Position numbers and translations under genes: made by a program | Assembly (NCBI GenBank): GCA_036172665.1 | Contig: CM069871.1 | Coordinates: 60,324,713-60,388,712 of the forward strand | Direction of reading: 5' to 3' | Origin: Prosopocoilus inquinatus | Lineage: Eukaryota > Arthropoda > Insecta > Coleoptera > Lucanidae | DNA length: 64,000 nucleotides | Shown: in pieces, positions 31,866 to 44,500 of the stretch | How positions within the stretch are numbered: the first letter of the stretch is position 1 | Layout: the number at the start of each line of letters is the position of its first letter | Notes under the pieces: generated by a model | What the model was told of the DNA's origin: nothing | What the model saw: the letters and a program-made list of their open reading frames with translations, nothing else | The model's database searches: none

Positions 31866-32836
31866 AGAGGTCACTGGATATTCAAATGATTTATAGCCAT
31901 TGAAAAATTCGTGATTCACTCTGCTAGATAGATAGGATTGCAAAAGACACACCAAAGACGGAACCATTCCTAAAGAGCTGAGCTTATTGGGAAGGAGACC
32001 ATGATGCACTGTATCGAAAGCACTAGATAAATCCGTGTATATGACATCAACCTGACCTTGCTTATCCAAAACTTCCGTTATGTATTGCGTTATGGTCACC
32101 AAATTTATAGTAGTAGATCGACCAGAAATGAAACCGTGCTGATGAGGCGAACTAATATTAGAACTAATCCTACTGTAAATTAGCTTATAAATAACCTGTT
32201 TGAAAAATTTTGGCAAAATTATTTAAAATCGCAATAGGACGATAATTCTCAAGCTGTGTCTTATCATCTTTTTTAAAATCAGCCATAACTCTGGCACGTT
32301 TCCAGATGTCAGGAAAAGTAGACTTAGCAATTGCAAGATTTATAATATGCAGAAGAGGTTTTACAAGCACATATCTAGCATCACGAATCAAGAAAACTTG
32401 GAATTGAATCCCCACCAGTAGTAAACTTTACTGGAAATTTTGCCATAACTGTTAACAGTTCTTCTTCAGAGACAGTTGGCATTGAGAACGGAGAAACATT
32501 TGAAAAGACATCCGAAAGCACAGTATTTTGAATGTCATGCAAAAACATAGCAGAGAATAATTTTGCAAATCCATTGACAATATCTTGAGGACTGGTGTAT
32601 GTCTTATTATTACTTGAATATAACTTATTAGGAATACGAGAAGTGCCCTGCCTCATATGGACATATTGGAAAATGTGCTTCGGATTAGAGAGAATGGATT
32701 CTTCAGCACGATACGTAAATGATTTATACGCAGAAGATATTTGTTCTTTACATAAAATACGTAAACGTTTAAACTGGTGAAGAAAAATTAAATTGTCTGT
32801 AGCTAACCACTTTTGTCGGTAATGATTTTTTAACTT
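31866..32836 (-). mobile_element. LINE family A host copy, middle segment (RT N-terminal half)
   Basis: Minus-strand fragments NLKLKNHYRQKW..., YVHMRQGTSRIPNKL, then KRARVMADFKKDDK and QHGFISGRSTTINL...DVIYTDLSSAFDTVHHG, with frame breaks near 32,390 and 32,200. It aligns with residues 1 to about 265 of the 0.7-2.4 kb copy and ends at TSGV, exactly before GVPQGS, where LINE B is inserted. Confidence 0.8.
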
Positions 32837-32928
32837 TAAATTTTTAAACAATCAATTTAATTAAAAGCTATTTAACTTTTCGAAAACAATCAGTTCGTTA
32901 CTTAAATTCTGTTTCAAGTCCTTTACCA

Positions 32929-33874
32929 TTGACTTGCGGTGTTCCACAAGGTTCAATATTAGGACCTATCTTGTTTTTAATTTACACGTCACAATTTCCC
33001 TCTGTATTAAAGTATTGTGCTTCTCATTTTTATGCTGATGATTCTCAAATATATTTTTCATTTTATCCTGATGACTCTGAGCGCGCTTGTGAGTTTGTAA
33101 ATAGAGACCTTACTGCCATTTACCAATACTCTCTTCAGCATAAATTGGTTTTAAATCCAGAAAAGTCATTAGCTGTACTATTCGGTAGGTGCAACTTTAA
33201 AAATGATGTTATTAAGAATATGAAAATCGAAATCGGAAATAACTGTATTAAACTCACCGATAAATTAAAAAAACTTAGGAGTTACTCTAGATTCTAATCT
33301 GAAATTCACTCATCACATTTCAAAACGGCTACAGCAAGCTTATATGAATTTAAAAGTTATTTACCTTAACAGACATTGCTTAGATCAGAAAACGAAAATT
33401 CACTTATGTAATTCATTAGTTTTAAGTAGAGTTGATTATTGCGACTCCGTGTATAGACCTCACTTGGACGTCCTAAATAAAAATAGATTACAAAAATTAC
33501 AAAATTCCTGTCTACGGTTGATCTACGGAATCACTAAATATTCCAGTATTAGTAACAAAATCAAAGAGGTGGGCTGGTTGCGTATGGATCATAGAAGAAT
33601 ATTTCATGCTTACTGTTTATTTTACAAAATTATATACTATCAACATCCACCATATTTATATAACTTAATTACATATCGAACTGATGTACATAATTTAAAT
33701 CTACGATACAAAGGATTGCTAACTCCACCGCTTCATAAGTCTCAAAATTTTAAACGCTCCTTCAGTTATTATATCGTAAATTTTTTCAATAAGTCTCATT
33801 TGGAATGCGTTACACTTGACTACTCTCACTTCAGACGCAAGCTGTTTCAGAAGTTGTTATCCTTACAAGCCTAA
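32929..33874 (+). pseudogene. LINE family C reverse transcriptase, C-terminal half, one frameshift
   Basis: Starts within the palm: TCGVPQGSILGPILFLIY, catalytic YADD in SHFYADDSQIYFSF, then NPEKSLAVLFGR. A frameshift near 33,285 (an extra base in an A run) moves to the frame with LSRVDYCDSVYRPHLD, WLRMDHRRIFHAYCLF and GLLTPPLHKSQNF, ending at 33,874. Without the frameshift the domain would be complete from GVPQGS on. It is closer to family B than to A. Confidence 0.8.
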
Positions 33875-33992
33875 GATCTATTAAATGCTATTATGTTAGT
33901 AAGTTTTCAAAATTTTGTTTCAATCACTACGTAGTAGCTAACACGTCTTATTGTATTGTATTTTTTTTCTCATAGTATACATATTCATTACT

Positions 33993-36250
33993 AAAGAGCG
34001 GATTCTATGCTAAATGCATATTGCATGCATATTTCGCATATTTGAGCATTTTGTTCAATTTTCGCATATTTCTTAAAAACGTGCATATATATGCATATTT
34101 GAAAGAATTTGTGTCGAAGTGAGTAAATTTTTTCCTGAATTCTTAATTCGTCAGAACATGTTGTTGCATTAATTAGGGTCTAGTTTGCACCCTTCTTGGG
34201 CTTAAGCAGGCAGAATTTTCCAAGTAGTGAATTAGGGATTTCCAAGTACTTTCTTAACGATGCGGTGGGGCGTTCATGTTTGCAATATTGTTTCATCACT
34301 TCTTCACGGATTATTAGTCGGTTATTGCTGCGAACGTTTAGTTCTTCCGTAAAAGTATTTTTGTTTGTGAGAAGTGCAATATGCCGAAAGACAATTCGAG
34401 CCTGGTTAATTCCTGGATCAGAAGCTATCCCGAGCTTGCTTACACCAATGGAAGCGTATTCTGTAAAGCCTGTAGTAAAATGGTAAGTTTTAAGTTTGTT
34501 TTCTTCCTCCTTAGGTAAATATTTGCTTGGTTCTTGAATATTGAAAGTTCAGACAGTTTAAAAAAATTCAAGTTCTTGTTGTAGATACCAACCCAACGAA
34601 AATTTTCGGTCACACAACATGTCGGGACAGAACTACACAAGTCAAAATGCAAGAAGATGAATGAATCGAAAACATTTCAATTACCCTTAGACGGTGGACC
34701 GTCGTTGATGACTTCATCTAATGAACAACAAGAATTTAATGCTGATTTATGCGAGGCGATGATTTGTGCAAACATACCTTTGAAAAAACTGCAAAATTCT
34801 ATTTTTAAAAGTTTTTTGGAAAAATATACCAAGAAAAATGTTCCCGATGAAAGTACGTTAAGAAAAAATTACGTGCCTCGCATCTACAACGATACTCTAA
34901 AAGAAGTCAAGAAAATCGTAGAAAATCAATATATTTATTTTATTGTGGATGAAACTACTGATTCTTGTGGGCGTTACATTGTAAATTTGTTAATAGGGTC
35001 TTTGCGGGAAGATAAACCTAGTGAATCTTATTTAATAGCCTGTACACAGTTAGACAAAACTAATCATTTAAGTATTTTAAGATCTGTTAATGAATGTTTT
35101 ATGAAATTTTTCTCACCTAATGTAGTTCCTACTGAAAAAATTTTACTTATGGTATCAGATGCTGCCCCTTACATGGTTAAAGCCGGGCAGCAATTTAAAA
35201 CAATTTATAAAAATTTAGTTCACGTGAGTTGTTTAGCTCATGGATGTAACAGAGTAGCTGAACATATTAGATGTGAATTTTCTGATGTAAATCTACTAAT
35301 TAGTACCATTAAAAAAATATTTGTCAAAAGTCCACTACGAGTTCAGTTGTACAGGGAAAAATTGCCGAATGTACCTTTACCTCCCGAACCAGTGTTGACT
35401 AGGTGGGGAACTTGGTTGGAAGCGGCAATGTTTTATGCTGAACATTTTGTAGCAATTAAGGAATTGGTTGTAGAGTTTAATGCCCAAGATAGTGCTCCTA
35501 TTGCAAAGGCACAAAATATTGTAACAAAAACTTCATTGGCAAATCAACTGAACTTCATCAAAATGCATTACAGTTTTGTAATACAAACTATAAACAATTT
35601 AGAAAAACCGAAAATGTCTTTAATAGAATCCGTTAAAATTGTTAAAGAATTTAAAGAGAATATTTCAAAAGTTCCAGGTAAAATCGGCAGTTCAGTAAAT
35701 AAAAAATGTTTATCCGTTTTAGATAAAAATAGCGGCTTCAAAACCCTTGAGGAAATTTACGAAATTTTGAATGGAAACTTTGAAATTGACTTAAGTGTAG
35801 AATTTTCAGCTATGAGTCACTTTAAATATGCCCCAAATACCTCCGTGGATGTTGAAAGGATTTTTTCAATTTATAAAAATATTTTGTCAGATAAAAGGCA
35901 AAATTTCCTGGTAGAGAACTTGGAAAAACACATTGTTGTAAATTATAATCGAAGATTTTTTTAGTCGTTATAATATTTACTTAATAATGTACATACATAA
36001 TATACATACTTCCTTCATATAAGCGTTTACAAATAAATGTAAATAAATTGTATAAAATATAATGTTTTTTATTTGAATAAGAATGCCCATAAAACACAGT
36101 AGACCAGTTATTGCATTATTTGAAGTGTTCGGCCTATCTTGCACATATTTCGCCATTTTTAGTGCATATATATGTGCATATTTCATCATTTTTTAGTGCA
36201 TATATATGCGCATATTTCATCAAAATTACTCGCATATAAATCCGCTCTCT
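33993..36250 (+). mobile_element. hAT-type DNA transposon, apparently complete
   Basis: The same ten bases ATTCATTACT flank both sides (33,983-33,992 and 36,251-36,260), containing the 8-bp duplication expected of hAT elements. The ends share AGAGCGGATT in inverted orientation, and both subterminal regions are crowded with ATATGCATAT/GCATATTT repeats. One two-exon transposase gene fills the centre. It sits in the 3' UTR of LINE C. Confidence 0.88.
34381..35964 (+). CDS. hAT transposase, two exons, intact (493 aa)
   Basis: Catalyses cut-and-paste transposition. Exon 1 is 34,381-34,482 (MPKDNSSLVNSW...FCKACSKM, donor ATG|GTAAGT) and exon 2 is 34,585-35,964 (acceptor TTGTTGTAG), joining in phase across a 102-bp intron to give 493 residues. 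The junction completes a BED-like zinc finger: FCKAC from exon 1, and QHVGTELHKSKC from exon 2. Catalytic acids: Asp about 156 (IVDETTD), Asp about 226 (MVSDAAPYM), and the C-terminal Glu region SVDVERIFS with a short hATC-like tail. A Cys/His block VSCLAHGCN follows the second Asp. No stop or frameshift is present. Resembles the hAT subgroup from which CGG-repeat-binding CGGBP1-like genes derive (inference). The splice prediction rests on phase and the completed finger. Confidence 0.85.
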
Positions 36251-36390
36251 ATTCATTACTGTTGGTTAGGTGGCAGAGCAGTCGTTTGCTTTTGCGTTCG
36301 TACTGAACCTCGCCAACTTTCTGATTATCTAAATATCTCGTTTATTTTAACAGTTGAATAAAGACACTATTATTATTATTATTATAAATT

Positions 36391-37262
36391 ACGAATAATT
36401 GACGTCGTGAACCAAGGAGGATAAGTATATAGTTGTATGAGATTTATACAAAGGTACTGTTCTTTCAAAAATGCTATAAAGAATCTCATTAAGTTTTTCG
36501 ATACAAATATTAACATCAGAACAACATTCAATAACGGACCAATCAATATTAAGATCATTGTATAATGCAATAAAATTGGCTTTACGAAAATTATACCTTC
36601 TAGCTTGCGCAATAGGAAAAGTAGAAGGGTCTTACAAGTGGTAAACTTTTAATTGTGATAGCCAAAGCAGGATGGTAAACATCCTCAACAACGAGAGGCT
36701 GATCTTCATGTGTGACATTAACTTCATGTGGGAGATTAGAAAAAACCAAGTCTAGTAATCTATTGTCACCATTACATACCTGATTATGCTGCACAAATTC
36801 CAAAGAATTACAAAAATTTCGCAGAAATTGCATTTTTGAACATGTGGTGTTCATATCAATGAACTTAGGAAAATTGAAGTCCCCAATAATGATTAAAGTT
36901 TTATTAGTTGAAAATACTTCCAGAGCTTCGAAAAATATAGTAGTCATTAATAGATAGATTTGGTGGTACATAAAATGATGCAAGGTAGAACATGTAAACT
37001 GAGAATTTGCATTTACATATAACATAATCAACTGAAGGAATGAGTTGAAAAAAATCAGAAGCATCAATGATTTCAAATGCAATATTTCTAGAAATACCAA
37101 TAATGACACCACCGCCAGTTGAATTATTTGTGGCCCAAAAATTCCTGTCGCACCTTACATCATATTGAGGAGAAAAAAGTTCGCCATTCTTAACAGAATC
37201 ATTCAACCAGGATTCTGTGATCACAATAAAATCATAAAGATGATGAGATATGCAGCGAAAAT
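36391..37262 (-). mobile_element. LINE family A host copy, 5' segment (endonuclease)
   Basis: Minus-strand endonuclease of the exonuclease-endonuclease-phosphatase type: HLYDFIVITESWLND (catalytic E), GGGVIIGISRN, LIIIGDFNFPKFID (GDFN motif), LLDLVFSNL, HPALAI. It ends YPPWFTTSIIRNL directly at the LINE C insertion, continuing at 32,836. Frameshifts near 36,940 and 36,620 inactivate it. It is the oldest layer of the nest. Confidence 0.8.
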
Positions 37263-37447
37263 CCGTGAACGGTCCCTTCCACGGGGAAATCCGGTGTGTA
37301 GGTGTATTTAATCCGAAAACCACATTGATTGGCACACTTAATGCAATCTCCGCGAACTTCTCGCTTCGAGCTCACCGGGTAAGAAAAAACAAATTTTTCT
37401 AGTCGCCGCGCCGACGCTAAACAAATCGGCAAGTCGTGAGAATTTAG

Positions 37448-37543
37448 ATTTAATTGACATTTAACATGTCAGAGAGGGTTCGGAAACAGAACTTCAGAAC
37501 CGCCATTTATCAATCTCTCCGACATGTTAAACGTCAATCAAAT
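37448..37543. repeat. Small foldback
   Basis: GATTTAATTGACATTTAACA at 37,448 is complemented at 37,514-37,543 (TGTTAAACGTCAATCAAATC), with a CTCTC/GAGAG boundary: 30-bp arms and a 36-bp loop. Confidence 0.65.
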
Positions 37544-37667
37544 CCAGGGACCGCAGTAAGAACTATTCGCACACGGTACAGAGAAAAGGGTGGCCTAATC
37601 CAGGTATAACATCAACGTCCAAAAAAAAAAAAAACGAAACGTCACAGCAGAAACAAACCAAACAACT

Positions 37668-38378
37668 TTTATTAAAAGATTTATTGAAGGACATTAATTA
37701 AAAATGTTAAAATATAATGCCAATACTTATATATTTCTTTTTAAAGACAAATGTCTACATCTACGAATGATCGTAATCCTAAATTAAGTATATCACTTAA
37801 AATCATCTAAAACGTCTAGTTAATAATTAATAACAACAAATACGATTTATAGGCGTCACTATAGAAGAAAACGTATAACTGTCGTTAAACTCACATTAAA
37901 TGCTACAGCACAATATATCTTCTCTTAATTAATTTAATATTTAATAATAATAATAATAATAATAACACTGCAAGAGTACGACAGACTTGTACACGACATC
38001 GTTGAGACTGTTATTTTAAGTTATGAGAAAATCAATTGTTCGTCGGCTTGCTGATTGGTTGAAGTTGAAAGCATGCAGTAGAAAGCAAGCGGATTAAGCA
38101 TATTTACGTCTACCTCAAATTAAAACTCTTCGCCGCCCGGTCTCTTCTATGAAAAACAAGACTTAAGTACACTAATAAATAATACTAAATCGTGGTTCCA
38201 CACTCTCATTCATCGTATAACAAATATAAATAAACTCTGAGTTATAATAAATTTTGGAAAAACAGTTTCTCAACAAATTGAAAGACGAGAGATGATCAAA
38301 TCTATAACGATAAGCTGTTGGTTTTTTATTATCATTAAAACTTTAAGGTACGTAGAAAGAGACCTTCTTGACCAGATT
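37668..38378 (-). other. Rop 3' UTR (probable)
   Basis: No coding sequence follows the Rop stop at 38,379. An AATAAA on the minus strand at 37,673-37,668 is the first good poly(A) signal that lies before a change to repeat DNA. The extent is an inference. Confidence 0.45.
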
Positions 38379-38595
38379 CTAGCCGGCTAAAATTTTCAGC
38401 CCTTCTAGAAAGCCTTGGGGGGTGAGGATGTGAGACGAGCCGACTATGACCTCCCAATTTTTGACTGCGTTTGTTACTTCGTACGCGCAACGGATTTCGG
38501 AGAAGCTCACGCCGCCGACGATGAATACGATGAGACGGGGGACGTTCTTGACCGTTTGCTGCCCTTTGTCTTTATGCCAATGGCCATATCGGGCA
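38379..38595 (-). CDS. Rop: Rop exon 10 (stop)
   Basis: The acceptor is CATTCCATTAG just before 38,595, giving a 59-bp intron and the conserved join [15 protein letters not shown] stronger-looking CAG further upstream (about 38,639) would run into a stop and is not used. Ends LKILAG, TAG at 38,381-38,379. Confidence 0.94.
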
Positions 38596-41500
38596 CTAAT
38601 GGAATGCGAACGGGTGATTAACTCGGGGTTGGGCTTGTTCTGAAAAGTACTTACCTGGTCGGTGCGTGATATCCGCTTGTTTGAGCTCGCCCCGCCAAAA
38701 ATGGGAAATGCCTGTGATCCAATTTGTCTTCGATGCAGTCCTCCATTATGTCTTTTATGACCGGCGTCCAGCGAGACATTTGGTATGTCTGTTCTGTTAT
38801 GCGCTCTTTCCTCGGTACGCTGTAGGATTTCTTGCGATTGCTTCCCTAAAAATTATAGAAAAGAAGCTGCTGAACTCTTCCCAAACTAGAGAAATATATA
38901 TACATATAAATTTTAAAAAAAAGTATAAATGATGACTATTCTCAGACGTATAGTGGAACACGGCCAGCAAACGACCAACATGGTTTCTAAGGCAAGGCTC
39001 CCAAAAAACTAAGGGCGTCGGCGTGAGTACTCATGCGTTGGCTTACATATAGGCTATTTCTTTAATAAATAATAAATAAACAAAACGATCAAACATCAAT
39101 TTAAACCGCTCGCAATGGAACGCTCAGTTTTCTGGGTTTTAAATTATTTCGCAAAGAAGTTATTATACTACACGGGTGTTTGTTTTTTTTTTTCTAGTAA
39201 CCGATTTCATCGTAACCGATTTTTTTTTCTATTTTATAAAATTTAAAATTAAACTTTGTGTTGGTGAGTTAAAAGTATAATTCATTTTACGTATAAAGTA
39301 ATAATTTTTTTTTAATTTTAACACAAGCTATATTTTTTTATATCTTCGCCTTCTCTCTCCAGAACTTTTATTTTGTTTCAGTTAACGCTATAATTTTATT
39401 TAAAATTTATTTATTTTGTTAAATTGAAATATTTTTGGTTATTTGTAAAATTTTTGATTAATATTTTTAGTAAATTTCATTCTTCTCATTTCGTCGAAAA
39501 ATTGTTAAAATTAAAACTAATTTTTTTTAATTACGTAATTGTATTGGAATTAAATTACACGTTTTGGTTTATATTTTTTTATCAAAATCTTTTTAAATAG
39601 ACTGTTTTTTCACGTTTTTGTTTTTTTATATATTTTTGTACTTTAAATTTTCAGAAGTGTTTTGTAAACTAAATTTGAATATAATACGATATAATAACAT
39701 ATAAATAAAATTTTGGCCAATTTTATTTGAGATATTGCCGTAAGTAAGTCTCCATTTTGAATTCTAAGGAGAGCAAAAATCAGAGAGAGAGAGAAAAGGG
39801 GCGAAGCTTTTTCAACAATTCTGAAAATACAGGTAAAACGCCATTCGAGCAGCAATGGAAAATAAATTGGAGAATCGATTTTCTAAAAAATTCAATTTAT
39901 TATAATTTTTATTATTATTTTTTAAACGGACAGGCATGTTAACTTGTAATTTTTGAATATAATTCAACAATTCTCCACGTAATAATAAAAAATAACTAAA
40001 TAAAGTGTTTAAATATGTAAAAATTAAGAAAATCAGGAAAACCTGGAAATGTTAGGGAATGTTTCAATGAGAATAAAGTGGGAACCTTGAGAGAGTGTGT
40101 GACAGAGAGCTTCATAGTGTAAGTATTTGAATTTCTTACAGATACGAAGGAAAATTATTTAATTTCGTTTAATTGTCGATGGGAAAGCTTTCCGCGAACA
40201 CAAGCAACACACCACAGTAAAGTAACACGTCCTCCTTAAGTATCACGTACATAGTGAAATGTGATATTGAATACAAGTCACTATGCTTAATTTCTGTTGC
40301 ACACACAAAAAGCTGACAGTGCAGTTCTAATATGGTACTTTCCGTTGCTCTCGCAGAAAAATTAGAAAAACATGGCCCAACGAAATCACGGCGCCACCTA
40401 GCGAGTAAAAGTATGTGTTTTGAATTACTCATTCAGTTTTTAAGTAGATTCAAAAAGCTACGCGATTTATTTCGTTGCGTGTGATTATTTCAATAAAAAA
40501 TAGAAAAAGAGTGAAATGATATGGAATACAAGTCACTATGCTTCATTTCTGTTGCGCTATAAAAAGCTGACAAAGTAGTTCTAGTTTGGAACTTTCCTTG
40601 GTCTCGCGGGAAAACCAGGAAAACAACATCAAATGAAATCACCGGGCCACCTAGCAGGCAACGCAGCGGAGGTGACATCGAACCGAACTTTATAAAACAA
40701 TTAACATTGGAATCGCTCAGTTGTTTTTACGTGGACTCAAAAAGCTTAATAAAAAAAACACCCTGTTACAGTTCATTTTCTCTCGATGCATCCGGAAACA
40801 CCTTGTATAACAAGAAACCCTGTATTATCCTATTTTATGTACCGTCAAATTAATCCCCGTCCGTCAACAGCCCCTATTCCGTCTGGATTCTGATAAAAAA
40901 ATTATCAACGATGCATGTTGTTTGTTCGCTCGATACTGGGCTGTGTACGATCACGTGCCTGGAGTTTGGCCATTTAGACATTTTTCTCAATCGAATTCTC
41001 GGTTTTATTCCGTGCAGGAAAGAATCGCTTTATTTGCGTTGAGCTGGAACAAGTTTAAGTACGCTTAATTTTACTCCAGTTTACGCCGTTCTGTCTGTTT
41101 TCATTTTTTGTGGTACGTTTTTTTGTCAAGTTTGATCACGGCCCGATGTTCTTTCTTTTGACCTATGGTGTTTATTTTCATTGTTCCTTACTTAGCTCAG
41201 CTTTTCTTCCGATTGGTTCAACTATTTTCTATCGCCTTCTTTTAACAGAGAGGCTTATTTCCGAGATTCTGCGAGCTAATTAACGCCGGTTATTCCACTC
41301 TATCCTCGTGAGTGAACTAGTTGTCGTGCGTTTGGTATTATTTTTGTGCGCATAATTTATTTTTACCTGGAGTAACGTAAGAAGCCCCGAATTCGAACGT
41401 TCACTCCAGTGCCAAGCCGACTTTTTTTCAAGCGACTTTTCTCAAACCTGGTAATGTCAAATCTAAGCTTTCTGCTCGCCGTATGTAGCCTCGTTTGTTT

Positions 41501-44500
41501 ACACCCTCCCTTTGTCTCTCCCTTTTATAATGTTATTGTTGTGTAATATTTGGATTGTTATAAGAAACCTTGATTTGTGTATGAAATGTTTGAGCTTTTT
41601 CTTAATTTCTTGCGAATAATCAAAAAAATTAAGTGGGGCGCGCCGCGCCCTATTGGGTAACTGTCGTGTTTGGTTTGATTTAACCCAGCCCGTCCCACTG
41701 ATGCTGCCGGCGACACCGAGGTCAACCGCGATCAGTATTAAATCTTCTACCTATCTACACAGGCAGGTAGCGACGCGATTTATTTCATTCCAGATGATTG
41801 TTTGTTTTTTGAAATCAAGAATCAATGTCTTTTAATTAAACCACTTGCATTAGTGGGGGCTTCAACAGAGACCGTTCCGAGCGTTTCGGGCCCTCCCATT
41901 GCACTCGGTGCCCTCCACAGAGAAGATAAGAAGAACTCTCCGATGTCATTGCACACGAAATAAAGATTTAATCATTTCATATAAATTCGGTAATTATTCC
42001 ACAAGTTTGATAATCGATTTTCTTATATTAACGTTTCTGCAATTGCAGATTTATTTTGTAAACTGTCTACGAGTCATTGGATTGTATTTTTTCTTTTTCA
42101 ATATATTGTACAGTTCATTTTCCTCCTGTTGTTTTGGGTCCCCTTCTATGGCAGGTGTTCCGGAATTATTTATATCTTTAGAGTCACTCCTTTGGATTTC
42201 GAAAGTGTGATCGACCGCCTTCCTCATTTGTTGCGTTGTAGTGTGTATTTTTTTAATATGCACGAAAGGCGAAATGGATGAGAGTTTTTACGGTCTTTTA
42301 ATTAAATGTTTTTCTTTATATGATTCTCGATGTTATTTTCCGATGCAGAATAATTCACGTTTTATTTTCAATGAATTAAAATGTAAGTTTAGAAAGCCGA
42401 ATTTTAATCCGGGAGGCGACGTTCTGTGTGTTTTATTTTTTGCGCTGCTTTTAACTTGTCTTACGATCATCTCGTTCGAGTCAAGGCCACCCTCACAATT
42501 CCTGACCTATCAGATGCTCGTAATTTTTGAAGATAATTCGACAATTCTCCCCGTAATAATAAAAAAATAATAAACTGCCAACTGCCAATTTTTGCACACG
42601 AAAGGCGAATCGAGCATGGGTTTTTATGGTCGTGTGCCCGGATTTCGTGTAATTGTTTTTCTTTACAGGTTCTCGATGTTATTTTCCGATGCAGAATAAT
42701 TCACGTTTTAATTTCGTTTGAGTTAAAATATAAGTTTAAAGCGTCGCATTTTATTCCGGGAGACGACGTTCTGTCTGTATTTTTTTGCATTTGTTTTAAC
42801 TTGTTTTACGACCATCTCGTTTGAGTCGAGGCCGCCCTCAAACCCCTGACCTATCAGATGCTCGTAATTTTTAAAGTTAATTCGACAATTCTCCCCGTAA
42901 TAATAAAAAAATAATAAACTGCCAACTGCCAATTTTTGCACACGAAAGACTAATCGAGCTTGGGTTTTTATGGTCGTGTGCCCGGATTTCGTGTAATTGT
43001 TTTTCTTTACAGGTTCTCGATGTTATTTTCTGATGCAGAATAATTCACGTTTTAATTTCGTTTGAGTTAAAATATAAGTTTAAAGCGTCGCATTTTATTC
43101 CGGGAGACGACGTTCTGTCTGTATTTTTTTGCGTTGGTTTTAACTTGTTTTACGATCATCTTGTTTGAGTCGAGGCCGCCCTCACAATCCCTGAGCTATT
43201 AGATGCTCGTAATTATTGAAGGTAATTCCACAATTCTCCCCGTAATAAAAAAAAAAAATAATAAACTGCCAACTGGCGTATCAGATGATTCGCTTTCATT
43301 TTTGTCACGATTTCGTCTGATAGGTTGGTCATTTTTGATCCCTGTCTTTTCGTTTGGCTTCCTGTTCCTCCTTTCTCCGGATCAGCTTTCCAAGAAATCA
43401 TTTTCGATTTCGTGAGTGGGGGGAGGGGGGTGAAATAAATGGTGCGGCTGTTAGTCGCCGGTTTCAACAATATCACCCGACGCTAAAGCCGCGCGTCTTC
43501 ACGCCCTTTATGTTCAGCTTGGTGACGTTCCTCCAGGTAAGATTTTTGTTAATGTATTACGCTTTATTTTATTATACCGTGATGGTTTAACAATTACAGT
43601 AAAACTTTGTACATCTTAGACGTGCTCGTATTTTCTTGTTTCCGCGTTTCCTAAAAACAAATGAGCGGCGCCCTTTATTTAATTTCGCGCTGGTTTGATT
43701 GAATCCCGACCCGTCCCACCGCAGCAGCCGGTGGCAATTAGTAAAATAAATTTTACTAATTTTAAGTGCTTTCAATACCTTCAATAAGCTAATCGAGATA
43801 AAGAAAGAGTGAACGAAGGAGAAGAATTTGACAATCGTCAGGCAATTAACGGTTCTGAAAGCATTTTCGGATACAAAACTCAAACTAGCTACCGAACAAG
43901 AAAACCGTCTTCCGGCGGTAGCTCGTTCGGTAAAAGAGTAGGTTGGGTGATCTGTAAAACGGGGGTGGTTCCGTTGTTTATCAGAGTAAAAGAGTTTCGG
44001 GTGAGTATTCAGACTGTCCACCTCTAAGTTATTAGAGAAATAACCCGCGGTCATTACAATAGCAAAAAAATAATCAATAACACATTTTTTTTTATTATAC
44101 TGAACACTTACCTCGCTGATTACGTTAACCCCCAAATACTGCAAGTTCGCAATGGTTTGCTTATCTTTGATCTGAGCGTGGGTCGCAAGTTTAGACAAAT
44201 TCTCCTCGGTGATGCCGTTCTTTGTCATAGCATACAAAGCAATTATCCTCATCTTATCATTCTCGTTGGTGATCTTCGGGTCGAGTAGGATCGGAACGAT
44301 GTTGCGCATGTGATCCTTAATCTTCTCACCTTCTGCGTCAGTCCCCATCGCCAAGTCCTAAAGTGAATACTTCAGAAGAACTTGTTTCAGTAACGAATTA
44401 ACTTACCTGTTCGACTTTACACAGTTTGTCCACGTAACCTTGATAGGCCTTCATGCAATCCTCGGCTAGGTGTAAGTGCGTCGCGTACTTGGAGAGCTCC

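Larger units (their letters stand above)
32843..36384 (+). mobile_element. LINE family C, 5'-truncated, nested in LINE A and itself hit by a hAT
   Basis: TAAATT (32,837-32,842 and 36,385-36,390) flanks it, and removing it restores the LINE A reading SIIRN-LKLKNHYRQKW. RT coding is at 32,929-33,874, and the 3' UTR is interrupted by the hAT (33,993-36,250) and resumes to a (TAT)n tail ending at 36,384. Confidence 0.88.
38846..44111 (-). other. Rop intron 8 (5.3 kb), repeat-rich
   Basis: No extra exon recognised. Holds a copy of the GGGCGTCGGCG dispersed repeat (38,858-39,080), a T-rich 600-bp stretch (39.1-39.7 kb), a duplicated ~160-bp segment (40.25-40.66 kb) and a 345-bp tandem repeat (42.2-43.27 kb). 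Confidence 0.6.

Noticed and set aside
38596..38645. Alternative acceptor CAG upstream of Rop exon 10
   Set aside because: Splicing there puts the reading frame into a TAA within eight codons; the internal TTAG acceptor restores the conserved APTSARYGHW join.
38415..38932. Three plus-strand frames over the Rop 3' exons
   Set aside because: They are antisense to Rop exons 9 and 10, which have strong conservation on the minus strand.
43587..44111. Continuation of the Rop exon 8 frame into 43.6-44.1 kb
   Set aside because: Rop conservation stops at the GTAAGT donor at 44,111 and resumes in exon 9; the read-through lacks any similarity.
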